DNA from: Natronohydrobacter sp.
GTDB lineage: Bacteria > Pseudomonadota > Alphaproteobacteria > Rhodobacterales > Rhodobacteraceae
Assembly (NCBI GenBank): GCA_030603695.1
Contig: JAUVXF010000022.1
Location: 1-46,416 of the forward strand
DNA length: 46,416 bases
Direction of reading: 5' to 3'
Shown: positions 17,364 through 25,935 of the stretch, in pieces
Numbering within the stretch: the stretch's first letter is position 1
Layout: the number at the start of each line of letters is the position of its first letter
Position numbers and translations under genes: made by a program
The notes under the pieces: model-generated
Databases searched by the model: none
What the model was told of the DNA's origin: nothing
Seen by the model: the letters and a program-made list of their open reading frames with translations, nothing else

Positions 17364-18821
17364 ATGAGCGCGCCCAATTTGCACAGGCGCAATGTTCTGA
17401 ATCTGCTGTTGGGGGGCAGTGTGCTGGTTGCCATGCCGGCCTGTGCAACTGCGCCCGATCGTTCCCCGCGCCCCGGCATGCGCCCTGCGGCTGTGCAGGC
17501 TGGCAGCGCCAATCTGGGCTTTGCGCTTGTCGATATGCGCACGGGCGCATTGCTGGAGGGGCAGGGCGAAACCATTCCCTTGCCGCCCGCCAGCGTAGCC
17601 AAGGCGCTGACCGCGCTTTATGCGCTGGACAGTTTGGGCGCGGGCTATCAGTTTCGCACGCGGCTGGTGGCAACTGGCCCCGTGACAGACGGTGTTTTGC
17701 GCGGCGATCTGGTGCTGGCAGGGGGCGGCGATCCGACATTGGAAATCGATCATCTGGCGGCCATGGCCGCAGATCTGGCCCGCGCCGGGGTGCGGCAGGT
17801 GACAGGGCGGTTTCTGGTCTGGGGGGGTGCATTGCCCTTCACGGCGGAAATTGCTTCCGATCAGGCGGTGCAGGCGGGCTATAATCCGTCAGTTTCCGGG
17901 ATCAATCTGAATTTCAACCGGGTGCATTTTGAATGGCGCAACAGTGGCGGCGCCTATTCGGTGGCGATGGATGCGCGTTCGGCCCGCCATCAGCCCGCTG
18001 TCAGCATGGCCCAAATGCAGATCGTCAATCGCGCCAGCCCGCCCTACACCTATCGCCGGGCAGGGGCGCGCGATGAATGGACGGTGGCGCGCGGGGCGCT
18101 GGGCAATAGCGGCTCGCGCTGGTTGCCGGTGCGCCATCCCGAACTTTATGCAGGTGACGTGCTGCGCGTTCTGGCGCAGGGGCAGGGCATTGCTTTGCCC
18201 CCACCGCAGATTGCCACCACCAGCCCTTCTGGGCGCGATCTGGTCACGCATCTTTCCGTTCCTTTGCAAGAGGTGCTGCGCGATTTGCTGCGCTTTTCCA
18301 CCAATATCAGCGCCGAGGCCGTGGGAATGACAGCAACCACCGCCCGCGCCGGGCGGCCTGCCAGCTTGCGCGAGTCTGCCTTGCAGATGTCTGATTGGGC
18401 ACGCGCGCGCTATGGCCTGACCAGCCCCGCGCTGGTGGATCATTCTGGGCTGGGGGCTGTATCGCGCATTTCCATGCGGGATATGGCCATGATGTTCCGG
18501 CTTGCGGGCGAAGACGGGGCCTTGCGCGCGTTGTTGCGAGAGCATCCGTTTCGTGACCGCAACAATACGATTGTTGCACAGCCGGGGGTGGATGTGCGCG
18601 CCAAAACAGGGACGCTGTTTTATGTGTCGGCCCTTGGCGGATACCTGCGCGGGCCGGGCGGGCGAGAGTTGGCCTTTGCCATCTGTCAGGCCGATCTTGA
18701 CCGGCGCGCGCGCGTTGCCGGCGGGCAGGCAGACAGGCCAGAGGGAACCGCCGCATGGGCGCGGGCATCGCGGCAGATGAAGCAGGATATGTTGCTGCGT
18801 TGGGCGCGGGACTATTCCTGA
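17364..18821 (+). CDS. dacB: D-alanyl-D-alanine carboxypeptidase/endopeptidase (PBP4 type)
   Basis: Class C penicillin-binding protein (peptidase family S13) that trims or opens peptidoglycan crosslinks in the periplasm. 485 residues with active-site motifs SVAK ('PPASVAKALTALYAL'), a SxN motif in 'RFSTNISAEAVG' and KTG in 'VRAKTGTLFYVS'. The signal 'HRRNVLNLLLGGSVLVAM' has a twin-arginine look (RRxVL followed by a weakly hydrophobic core), so Tat export is possible. ATG 17364 was chosen over GTG 17352; neither has a clear ribosome-binding site. It converges with accC across a terminator. Confidence 0.93.
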   Translation: MSAPNLHRRNVLNLLLGGSVLVAMPACATAPDRSPRPGMRPAAVQAGSANLGFALVDMRTGALLEGQGETIPLPPASVAKALTALYALDSLGAGYQFRTRLVATGPVTDGVLRGDLVLAGGGDPTLEIDHLAAMAADLARAGVRQVTGRFLVWGGALPFTAEIASDQAVQAGYNPSVSGINLNFNRVHFEWRNSGGAYSVAMDARSARHQPAVSMAQMQIVNRASPPYTYRRAGARDEWTVARGALGNSGSRWLPVRHPELYAGDVLRVLAQGQGIALPPPQIATTSPSGRDLVTHLSVPLQEVLRDLLRFSTNISAEAVGMTATTARAGRPASLRESALQMSDWARARYGLTSPALVDHSGLGAVSRISMRDMAMMFRLAGEDGALRALLREHPFRDRNNTIVAQPGVDVRAKTGTLFYVSALGGYLRGPGGRELAFAICQADLDRRARVAGGQADRPEGTAAWARASRQMKQDMLLRWARDYS

Positions 18822-18830
18822 AAACCAAAA

Positions 18831-18850
18831 CGGGGGGCCAAGGCCCCCCG
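18831..18850. terminator. Terminator hairpin between convergent dacB and accC
   Basis: 9-bp G/C stem CGGGGGGCC (18831-18839) with GGCCCCCCG (18842-18850) and a 2-nt loop. It lies just after the dacB stop and about 25 nt from the accC stop, usable in both directions. Confidence 0.75.
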
Positions 18851-18874
18851 CATCTTTCCTGTGACTGATGATCT

Positions 18875-20224
18875 TCAGCCCTTCTGGCCCTGTGCCAGAA
18901 AATGTTCCAGCCAGTGAATATCGTAATTCCCGGTTTGCACATCCGGTTCCGCCAGCAGCGCGCGAAACAGCGGAACAGAGCTGTCTACCCCGTCAATGAT
19001 CAATTCCCCCAGCGCACGGTTCAGGCGCGCCAGCGCCTCTGGCCGATCGCGGCCATGCACGATCAGTTTGGCAATCAGGCTGTCGTAATGGGATGGGATC
19101 GTATAGCCCGAATACAGGGCCGAATCCATCCGCACACCCAAACCGCCCGGCGCGTGATAGGTTGCAACCCGGCCGGGGCAGGGCGTGAAATTTGGCAGCT
19201 TTTCGGCATTGATACGCACTTCAATGGCATGGCCGTTCAATTGCAACTCTTCTTGCTGAAAAGACAGCGGCAACCCGGCGGCAACGCGAATTTGCTCGCG
19301 CACCAGATCGACCCCGAAAATCGCCTCTGTGACAGGGTGTTCCACTTGCAGGCGGGTGTTCATCTCGATGAAATAGAACTCGCCATTTTCATACAGAAAT
19401 TCGATTGTGCCTGCGCCGCGATAGCCAATGCGGGCCACGGCTTCGGCGCAGGTCTGGCCGATGCGCGCGCGGGTTTCGGCATCTATTGCGGGGCCGGGGG
19501 CTTCTTCCAGCACTTTCTGGTGGCGGCGCTGAAGCGAGCAGTCGCGCTCTCCCAGATGCACGGCGCGGCCATTGCCATCGCCAAAGACCTGAATTTCAAT
19601 ATGCCGGGGCTGGCCCAGATATTTTTCGATATACACCTCGTCATTGCCAAAGGCGGCCTTGCCTTCGGCGCGGGCGGTGCGAAACGCGGTTTCCAGATCG
19701 GCGGCACTGCGCGCAAGCTTCATGCCGCGCCCACCACCGCCAGCCGTGGCCTTGATGATAACGGGATAACCCACTTCTTCAGCCACACGGCGCGCGGTTT
19801 CATAATCGGGCACGCCACCATCTGAACCGGGCACGCAGGGCACGCCAAGCGCTTTCATTGTGTCTTTGGCGGTGATCTTGTCACCCATCATGCGGATATG
19901 TTCCGCCGAAGGGCCGATAAAGCTGATGCCGTGATCTTCGACCACCTGCACAAAGGCCGCATTTTCAGACAGAAAGCCATATCCCGGATGGATCGCCTCG
20001 GCGCCCGAAATCTCGCAGGCCGAGATGATGGAGGGGACATGCAGATAGCTTTGCGAAGATGGGGCCGGGCCAATGCAGATCGCCTCGTCGGCCATGCGCA
20101 CATGCATGGCATCGGAATCGGCTGTGGAATGCACCGCGACAGAGCCTATGCCCATTTCACGACAGGCACGGATCACGCGCAGCGCGATTTCCCCGCGATT
20201 GGCAATCAGGATCTTTTTGAACAT
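18875..20224 (-). CDS. accC: Acetyl-CoA carboxylase, biotin carboxylase subunit
   Basis: Carboxylates the biotin on AccB with ATP and bicarbonate, the first half of malonyl-CoA formation for fatty acid synthesis. 449 residues: '[19 protein letters not shown]' at the start, ATP-grasp glycine loop '[12 protein letters not shown]', and catalytic/metal segment '[16 protein letters not shown]'. Length and motifs are standard for the family. It lies 10 nt downstream of accB on the same strand, forming the accBC operon. Confidence 0.98.
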   Translation of the reverse strand: MFKKILIANRGEIALRVIRACREMGIGSVAVHSTADSDAMHVRMADEAICIGPAPSSQSYLHVPSIISACEISGAEAIHPGYGFLSENAAFVQVVEDHGISFIGPSAEHIRMMGDKITAKDTMKALGVPCVPGSDGGVPDYETARRVAEEVGYPVIIKATAGGGGRGMKLARSAADLETAFRTARAEGKAAFGNDEVYIEKYLGQPRHIEIQVFGDGNGRAVHLGERDCSLQRRHQKVLEEAPGPAIDAETRARIGQTCAEAVARIGYRGAGTIEFLYENGEFYFIEMNTRLQVEHPVTEAIFGVDLVREQIRVAAGLPLSFQQEELQLNGHAIEVRINAEKLPNFTPCPGRVATYHAPGGLGVRMDSALYSGYTIPSHYDSLIAKLIVHGRDRPEALARLNRALGELIIDGVDSSVPLFRALLAEPDVQTGNYDIHWLEHFLAQGQKG

Positions 20225-20234
20225 CTCGCCCGCC

Positions 20235-20723
20235 TTATTCGATGATCATCAGCGGCGCGCCGAATTCCACGGGGTTGCCATCTGTGACCAGAATACGCTT
20301 CACGATGCCGCCGCGGGGGGCAGGGATGTGGTTCATGGTTTTCATCGCTTCGATAATCATCAGCGTGTCACCCTCGGACACTTGCTGGCCCACGCTGACA
20401 AAATTTGCAGCGCCCGGCTCTGCGGCCAGATAGGCGGTGCCCACCATGGGGGATGTCACAGCGCCCGGATGCTGGGCAGGATCGGCGGGCAAATCCGGCT
20501 TTGCGCTGCTTGCCGGGGCGGGCGCGGCTGCGGCCATCGGGGCCGGGGCTGCGGCAACATGCTGCACAAAGGTTTGCGCGCTCAGCTTCGAAACTTTCAC
20601 ATTCAGGCTGTCATTCTCGCCATAGTCGCGCTTTACGCTGAGTTCTGACAGATCATTGTCATTCAGAAGTTCCGCAAGGGCTTTGATAAAGGCGACATCG
20701 GCGTCATTGCGGCTCTGCGTCAT
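20235..20723 (-). CDS. accB: Acetyl-CoA carboxylase biotin carboxyl carrier protein
   Basis: Biotin carrier of acetyl-CoA carboxylase. 162 residues: an N-terminal helical part (1-55), an Ala/Pro-rich flexible linker (56-85) and a biotinyl domain beginning '[12 protein letters not shown]', with biotinylated Lys128 in 'EAMKTMNHI'. ATG 20723 is preceded by TTGAGGA at suitable spacing; the open frame upstream is not conserved in character. It is divergent from the XRE regulator across a 194-nt gap that contains two small dyads. Confidence 0.97.
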   Translation of the reverse strand: MTQSRNDADVAFIKALAELLNDNDLSELSVKRDYGENDSLNVKVSKLSAQTFVQHVAAAPAPMAAAAPAPASSAKPDLPADPAQHPGAVTSPMVGTAYLAAEPGAANFVSVGQQVSEGDTLMIIEAMKTMNHIPAPRGGIVKRILVTDGNPVEFGAPLMIIE

Positions 20724-20854
20724 TGTGTTCCTCAAGATATCTGGGCATTTGTGCAAGGGATGGATCTGCACCGTTCAATTCGGGCTGCCTTATACTTGAC
20801 CTAGCCCCCCCTGTGAAGTCGCCTTTTTCCATGCTCTTGCTGGCGTGGTCAAAT

Positions 20855-20890
20855 GTGGAAAAAACCACTTTTCAGATGTGTTAATATCTG
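20855..20890. promoter_or_regulatory. Two dyads in the accB / XRE regulator divergent gap
   Basis: GTGG (20855-20858) with CCAC (20865-20868) around six A, and CAGAT (20873-20877) with ATCTG (20886-20890) around eight AT-rich bases. They lie 28-63 nt before the XRE start, a sensible place for an autoregulatory operator. Function is inferred only from position and symmetry. Confidence 0.35.
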
Positions 20891-20917
20891 TAAATTGTGC
20901 CGGCAGCAGGAGGGCAC

Positions 20918-22228
20918 ATGGCGCGCACAGCCCTGACAGGAACCCGGATCAGAGCACGGCGCAACCTTCGGGGCCTGCGCCAATCCGAGTTGGCGCGGGT
21001 TGTGGGCGTGTCGCCATCCTATCTGAATCTGATCGAACATAACCGCCGCAAAGTCGGGCCGGAATTGCTGGGTGCGCTGGCGCAAGCCTTGGGCGTATCT
21101 GCCGATGCACTGGCCGAAGACAGCGATTCCCGACTGGTGGAAGGCGCGCGCGCCGCCGCTTTGCGCAGCGATGCCGAACTTGCAGAGCTGGAGCGGATTG
21201 ACGAATTCACAGGCCGTTTTCCGGGCTGGGCCAGTGTCTTGGCGGAAACGCAGGCGCGCGTAGAACGGCTGGAGCGCGTGGTAGAGCAACTGAACGACCG
21301 CATGACCCATGACCCCTATCTGGGAGAGGCTCTGCATGAAATCATTTCCGCCGTCACCTCTGTGCAATCCACCGCCACGATCCTTAATGATTCCGGCGAG
21401 ATTGAGCCGGATTGGCAGGCGCGCTTTCATCGCAACATCTTGCAAGACAGCGCGCGGCTGGCCGAAGGGGCTGTCGCGCTGGTAAACTATCTGGACGCGG
21501 CCAAAAGTGATGAAACCGGGCTGGCCGCGCCGCAAGAAGAGGTCGAGGCATGGCTGGAAGGGCGCGGATTCGCGCTGCCAGAGCTGGAAGCGCCCCAGAT
21601 TGATCCGCTGGCAATGGTTACAGGGCAGGTAGAGCTGTCATCTGACGCCTCGCGCCAATTGGCACAGCAATGGATCATGCGCTTTCATGCCGATGCGCAG
21701 GCATTGCCACTGGCACAGTTGCGCGCCGCATTGGCAGGGGGCGCGTTTGCGCCAGAGGTATTGGCGGCGCGTTTTGCTGTGCCGTTTGATCTGGTTTTGC
21801 GGCGTCTGGCGCTCTTGCCCAAAGCACAGGCCGAAGCGCTGGGCCTGCCGGCCATGGGGCTGGTGATTTGCGACAATTCCGGCACGCTGCTGTTTCGGCG
21901 CGGTCTGGATGGGTTCGCCTTGCCGCGCTTTGGCGGGGGCTGCCCGCTTTGGCCATTATATCAGGCGTTACAGCGCCCGCATATCCCGTTGCGCCGCAGA
22001 TTGGTGACATCGGGGCGGCTGGGGCGGCGTTTTCTGGTCTATGCCTATGCCGCAACACAAGCCGTGCTTGGCTATGACCGGCCCGCCGTCTTGCGGGCAA
22101 GCATGCTGATTCTGGCTACAGATGGAGATGATGCAGAGGATGTCTTGTCAGTGGGCGCCAGTTGCCGGACTTGCCCGCAACTGGATTGCGCCGCGCGGCG
22201 CGAGCCATCCATCCTGATGACAACATGA
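20918..22228 (+). CDS. XRE family regulator with DUF2083 domain (short-chain acyl metabolism regulator type)
   Basis: 436 residues: Cro/CI-type HTH at about 10-68 ('LRQSELARVVGVSPSYLNLI'), a helical middle part, and a C-terminal DUF2083-like domain ending with the Cys cluster 'GASCRTCPQLDCAARREPS'. Related proteins (ScfR/MccR/RamB type) control acetate, propionate or acyl-CoA metabolism. The effector here is unknown, but divergence from accBC fits. ATG 20918 has AGGAGGG at 20909-20914. The similar middle region and final Cys cluster suggest acyl-CoA or metal sensing; that is inference. Confidence 0.85.
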   Translation: MARTALTGTRIRARRNLRGLRQSELARVVGVSPSYLNLIEHNRRKVGPELLGALAQALGVSADALAEDSDSRLVEGARAAALRSDAELAELERIDEFTGRFPGWASVLAETQARVERLERVVEQLNDRMTHDPYLGEALHEIISAVTSVQSTATILNDSGEIEPDWQARFHRNILQDSARLAEGAVALVNYLDAAKSDETGLAAPQEEVEAWLEGRGFALPELEAPQIDPLAMVTGQVELSSDASRQLAQQWIMRFHADAQALPLAQLRAALAGGAFAPEVLAARFAVPFDLVLRRLALLPKAQAEALGLPAMGLVICDNSGTLLFRRGLDGFALPRFGGGCPLWPLYQALQRPHIPLRRRLVTSGRLGRRFLVYAYAATQAVLGYDRPAVLRASMLILATDGDDAEDVLSVGASCRTCPQLDCAARREPSILMTT

Positions 22229-22246
22229 GATGCGCGCCAAGAGTGT

Positions 22247-22276
22247 TTGACACATCCGCGCGCAAAACGCTAACTG
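22247..22276 (+). promoter_or_regulatory. Putative promoter of the receiver / kinase operon
   Basis: TTGACA (22247-22252) is a perfect -35; TAACTG/CTAACT at 22270-22276 is a weak -10 with 17-18 nt spacing. It lies between the XRE stop and the structured leader, giving a leader of about 95 nt. Confidence 0.38.
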
Positions 22277-22307
22277 AATGGCAAGGCGGTGGGAGGAACA
22301 GGGCCGT

Positions 22308-22365
22308 CTTGCACAGGAAGCCGGGGCGTGTAGCGCGAGAGCGCGGCAGCCCCGGCTCCGGCAAG
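22308..22365 (+). promoter_or_regulatory. Structured 5' leader hairpin before the response regulator
   Basis: Nested stems: CTTGC (22308-22312) with GCAAG (22361-22365), AGCCGGGGC (22319-22327) with GCCCCGGCT (22349-22357), and GCGC (22333-22336) with GCGC (22341-22344) capped by a GAGA tetraloop. The outer stem touches the GAAGGGGGG ribosome-binding region before GTG 22380, so it could control translation. It does not match a riboswitch class I can name. Confidence 0.5.
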
Positions 22366-22379
22366 GAAGGGGGGGCCTT

Positions 22380-22751
22380 GTGACCGAGAAACGTGTGATG
22401 GTTCTGGAAGATGAACCCAACATATCCGAGGCGCTGCGATTCATCCTGTCCAGAAATGGCTGGCAAGTCGAAGTCTCGGCGGATGGGCATGCAGCGATAG
22501 GGGCGATGCGGGCTGATCCGCCGGATTTGCTGATCCTTGATCTGATGCTGCCTGATCTTAGCGGCTTTGATATTCTGCGCTCGCTGCGGGCAGAGGCCGG
22601 AACCCGCAATTTGCCGGTTCTGATGCTGACCGCCAAAGGGCAGGGGGCCGACAGGGCAGAGGCAGAGCGGCTGGGCGTGACCCGTTTCATGACCAAGCCT
22701 TTCGCCAATGCTGACGTGATCGCGGCTGTGCGCGAATTGGCGGGGCCATGA
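22380..22751 (+). CDS. Receiver-only response regulator
   Basis: 123 residues, a single CheY-like receiver with no output domain: acidic pair in 'VLEDEPNISEALRF', phosphoacceptor Asp54 in 'LILDLMLPDLSG', conserved Thr in 'VLMLTAKG', and Lys106 in 'FMTKPFANAD'. GTG 22380 has a G-rich ribosome-binding site just upstream; the frame is open further but with no receiver sequence. ATGA overlap with the next gene shows an operon. By context its phosphodonor is the kinase two genes downstream; the output must act through protein contact or a phosphorelay. Confidence 0.88.
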   Translation: MTEKRVMVLEDEPNISEALRFILSRNGWQVEVSADGHAAIGAMRADPPDLLILDLMLPDLSGFDILRSLRAEAGTRNLPVLMLTAKGQGADRAEAERLGVTRFMTKPFANADVIAAVRELAGP

Positions 22752-23062
22752 AACCCCCGCGCGGCCCCCAGTTTCTGGCGCGCGAAAGCTACCGCATTCG
22801 GCGGCTGATGGATGCCGCGCGGTTTTTGCCGGTGTTTGGGCTGATCTTGCTGCTTTTGCCGCTGATGCGCGGAACATCGGGCGCAGAGGCACCGCCCACG
22901 GCGACAGAGACTGTCTATCTGTTTGCTGTCTGGATTGCGCTGATCCTTGCCGCTTTCCTGATGTCGCTTGGCCTGCGCCGCACTCTGGATCGGCCTAAAT
23001 CGGCCACCCCGTCTGGGCCACGCGCATCAACATTGCCACAGGCACAGGCCGAAGAGGAGTAG
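22748..23062 (+). CDS. Small two-helix membrane protein of unknown function
   Basis: 104 residues. A basic N-terminus ('FLARESYRIRRLMDAARF') is followed by a membrane helix 'LPVFGLILLLLPLM', a short polar loop, a second helix 'VYLFAVWIALILAAFLMSLG' and a Pro/Ala/Glu-rich cytoplasmic tail. I recognise no named family; it does not show the DUF4212 or DUF485 patterns of small symporter partner proteins. It overlaps the response regulator by 4 nt and lies 7 nt before the kinase, so it is probably part of that signalling unit, perhaps as an accessory subunit. Confidence 0.75.
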   Translation: MKPPRGPQFLARESYRIRRLMDAARFLPVFGLILLLLPLMRGTSGAEAPPTATETVYLFAVWIALILAAFLMSLGLRRTLDRPKSATPSGPRASTLPQAQAEEE

Positions 23063-23069
23063 CGCGCGC

Positions 23070-25796
23070 ATGTCCTTCAACCTGCTTGTTCTGACCTGTC
23101 TGTGCTATGTGATCTTGCTGTTTGTCGTTGCATCCGCCGCAGAGCGCAGCGCGGCAGATGGGCGCGCAGGCTGGCTGCGTTCGCCGCTGATCTATACGCT
23201 GTCGCTGTCAGTCTATTGCACCGCCTGGACATTTTACGGCGCTGTTGGCTATGCCGCGCGCTCTGGTCTGGAATTCATGACCATCTATCTTGGCCCGACG
23301 CTTGTGTTTGTGGGCTGGTGGGTCTTGCTGCGCAAGCTGGTGCGGATCGGGCGGGAAAACCGCGTCACCTCTATCGCGGATATGATTTCGGCGCGCTATG
23401 GCAAGTCAAACCTGCTGGGCGTGATCGTGACATTGCTTTGCGTTTCCGCGGGCACGCCCTATATCGCGCTGCAACTGCAATCCATCGCGCAATCTTTCAC
23501 GGTGTTTGCAACCGATCCTGTCGGCCCAAGCTTTGCCACAGATCGCAATCTGATAGCGTTCTGGGTGGCGGCGGGGCTGGCGCTGTTTACCATCGCCTTT
23601 GGCACACGCAATCTGGATGCCAATGAGCAACATCCCGGCGTTGTGACCGCGATTGCGGTGGAAGCGGTGGTGAAACTGCTGGCGCTGATTGCGGTGGGGG
23701 TGTTTGCTGTCTGGTTCGTGGCCTCTGGCCCGGCCGATATTCTGGCGCGGATAGATGAACAGGCCCTGCCCGAATGGCATATCCAACCGGGGCGGTGGAG
23801 CGGGCTTATCCTGCTATCGGCTATTGCGATTGTGTGCTTGCCGCGCATGTTTCAGGTGACAGTGGTGGAAAGCACCAATGATCAGCACCTTGCCACTGCA
23901 AGCTGGGCCTTTCCGTTATATCTGTTCATGATCAGCCTCTTTGTGCTGCCCATTGCCGTGGTGGGACTGGCGGTTATGCCCGAAGGGGCGAATGCCGATA
24001 TGTTCGTGCTGACACTGCCCTTGCATATGGGGCAAAACGGCTTGGCGCTCTTGTCATTTCTGGGGGGGTTTTCGGCGGCGACATCCATGGTCATCGTGGC
24101 CTCGCTGGCGCTGGCCACGATGGTCTCAAATCATATCGTTGTGCCACTCTGGCTAAAGGTACGCGCGGCGCAAAACCTTGATACCGGGGATATGCGGCTT
24201 TTGGTGCTCTCTGTGCGGCGGCTGTCCATCACCTTGGTTCTGGGGTTTGGGTATCTGTATTACGTCATATCCGGTGGCTCTGCTGCGCTGGCCGCCATTG
24301 GGCTGATCGCCTTTGTGGGGGTGGCACAAGTTCTGCCCGCCCTGTTGGGGGCTTTGTTCTGGCGCGGGGCCAGCCGCACAGGAGCAGCGCTTGGCTTGGT
24401 TGTTGGATCGGTGATGTGGTTTTTCACGCTGTTCCTGCCCAGTTTCGGCCCGGATGTGATGCTCTCGGCGCGGGTGATGGAAGAGGGCGCATTTGGCCTG
24501 TCATGGCTGCGCCCCTATAGCCTGTTTGGCCTGACAACGCTTGATCCCCTCATGCACGCGCTGTTCTGGTCGCTCTTGCTGAATGCTATGGTGTTTTGCA
24601 TCGGCTCTTTCCTCAGCTTTCCCAGCCCGATTGAACGGGTGCAGGGCGCGCTTTTTGTGAATATCTTTGATCGCCCCGGCCCCGCGCGCAGCTGGACACG
24701 CCCTGTGGCAGAGGCCGAAGACCTGTTGCCCATGGCGCAAAGGATCATGGGGGCCACGGCAGGGCAGGCATTTTTCCGCGCACAGGCAGAGGTGCAGGGC
24801 AAGCAAGGCTATCTGCCCGATATAACCCCCGAATTTCTGGAGGCGCTGGAGCTGAAATTATCTGGCTCTGTCGGGGCGGCGACGGCGCATGCCATGCTGG
24901 CGCAAACTGTGGGCACGGCGGTGGTATCGGTAGAAGATTTGATGGCGGTGGCGTCCGAAACCGCGCAGATCATGGAATATTCGGCCCAGTTGGAGGCGAA
25001 ATCGGAAGAATTGTCACGCACCGCGCGCAAGCTGCGCGAGGCCAATGAGATGCTGCAAAAACTCTCTGTGCAAAAAGACGCCTTTCTCAGCCAGATCAGC
25101 CATGAATTGCGCACGCCCATGACATCTATTAGGGCCTTTTCCGAAATCCTGATGGAGGGGGATGGAATGTCTGGCGAAGAGCAGCGCCATTTTGCCCAGA
25201 TCATCCACGACGAATCCATCCGCCTGACCCGGCTTTTGGATGATCTGCTGGATCTGAGCGTGTTGGAACATGGACAAGTGCAACTGAACATCGCCCCGGT
25301 TATGCTGCGTGATCTGATTGACAAATCCATCACGGCGTCAAATTCGGTGCAGGCAGAGCGGAAATTCACCTTTTTGCGCAGCCGCGACCCAGAGGCGATA
25401 GAAATTGTCACCGATGCTGGGCGGATGACGCAGGTTTTCATCAACATCCTGTCGAATGCGCGGAAATATTGCATCTCGGATGATCCGCAGATGCAGATCA
25501 AAGTGCGCCAGCGCAAGGGCATGGTCGAGGTGGATTTCATCGATAACGGCAAAGGTATTCCGCGCGACAAACAGGCGCTGATTTTCGAGAAATTCTCGCG
25601 CCTGACGGATTCCATGCAGGCGGGCGGCGCCGGGCTTGGCTTGGCCATCTGCCGCGAGATCATGCATAATCTGGGCGGCGATGTAAGCTATGTGCCGGGG
25701 CAGGGCGGGGCCGCGTTTCGTGTCAGCTTTCCCAAGGAATTGCGCCTGCCCGAACGCGCCCGCAAAACCCCGCGCAGCGCGGCAACGGCAGCTTAA
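23070..25796 (+). CDS. Hybrid sensor histidine kinase with SLC5/SSS transporter domain (CbrA-like)
   Basis: 908 residues. Residues 1 to about 520 form a sodium:solute symporter-like domain with about 13 helices ('TAWTFYGAVGYAARSG', 'SAGTPYIALQLQSIAQSF'). A STAC-like region ('DITPEFLEALELKLSGSVG') and a coiled coil (about 630-665) follow. The kinase core has phospho-His678 in 'SQISHELRTPMTSIRAF', N box 'INILSNARKYC', G1 'DNGKGIP' and G2 'GAGLGLAI'. No PAS domain is visible, unlike Pseudomonas CbrA. The family couples substrate sensing or transport to a phosphorelay; the ligand is unknown. ATG 23070 has GAGGAG upstream. Confidence 0.92.
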   Translation: MSFNLLVLTCLCYVILLFVVASAAERSAADGRAGWLRSPLIYTLSLSVYCTAWTFYGAVGYAARSGLEFMTIYLGPTLVFVGWWVLLRKLVRIGRENRVTSIADMISARYGKSNLLGVIVTLLCVSAGTPYIALQLQSIAQSFTVFATDPVGPSFATDRNLIAFWVAAGLALFTIAFGTRNLDANEQHPGVVTAIAVEAVVKLLALIAVGVFAVWFVASGPADILARIDEQALPEWHIQPGRWSGLILLSAIAIVCLPRMFQVTVVESTNDQHLATASWAFPLYLFMISLFVLPIAVVGLAVMPEGANADMFVLTLPLHMGQNGLALLSFLGGFSAATSMVIVASLALATMVSNHIVVPLWLKVRAAQNLDTGDMRLLVLSVRRLSITLVLGFGYLYYVISGGSAALAAIGLIAFVGVAQVLPALLGALFWRGASRTGAALGLVVGSVMWFFTLFLPSFGPDVMLSARVMEEGAFGLSWLRPYSLFGLTTLDPLMHALFWSLLLNAMVFCIGSFLSFPSPIERVQGALFVNIFDRPGPARSWTRPVAEAEDLLPMAQRIMGATAGQAFFRAQAEVQGKQGYLPDITPEFLEALELKLSGSVGAATAHAMLAQTVGTAVVSVEDLMAVASETAQIMEYSAQLEAKSEELSRTARKLREANEMLQKLSVQKDAFLSQISHELRTPMTSIRAFSEILMEGDGMSGEEQRHFAQIIHDESIRLTRLLDDLLDLSVLEHGQVQLNIAPVMLRDLIDKSITASNSVQAERKFTFLRSRDPEAIEIVTDAGRMTQVFINILSNARKYCISDDPQMQIKVRQRKGMVEVDFIDNGKGIPRDKQALIFEKFSRLTDSMQAGGAGLGLAICREIMHNLGGDVSYVPGQGGAAFRVSFPKELRLPERARKTPRSAATAA

Positions 25797-25853
25797 CCCC
25801 CCGCTTGCCGATTTTTTGAGCAGCGCTTGCGATTTGAGGAACGCTGAGCCAAT

Positions 25854-25887
25854 TCAAAAATTTTACTAATTGATAAAAATTTTGATC
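25854..25887. promoter_or_regulatory. AT-rich imperfect inverted repeat upstream of preT
   Basis: TCAAAAATTTT (25854-25864) faces AAAATTTTGA (25876-25885) across 11 nt in an AT-rich island within GC-rich DNA, about 50 nt before the preT start. It is a candidate promoter/operator for the pyrimidine reductase operon. It does not match the RutR box consensus. Confidence 0.4.
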
Positions 25888-25935
25888 CATGCTTTCCTGA
25901 CATCATCAAGAGCCAGTCAGAACAGGGCCAGCCAG

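Noticed and set aside
22300-22370. Cobalamin riboswitch in the receiver leader
   Set aside because: A fragment (ACAGGAAGCCGG) recalls part of the B12 box, but the other conserved cobalamin elements are missing and the total length is too short.
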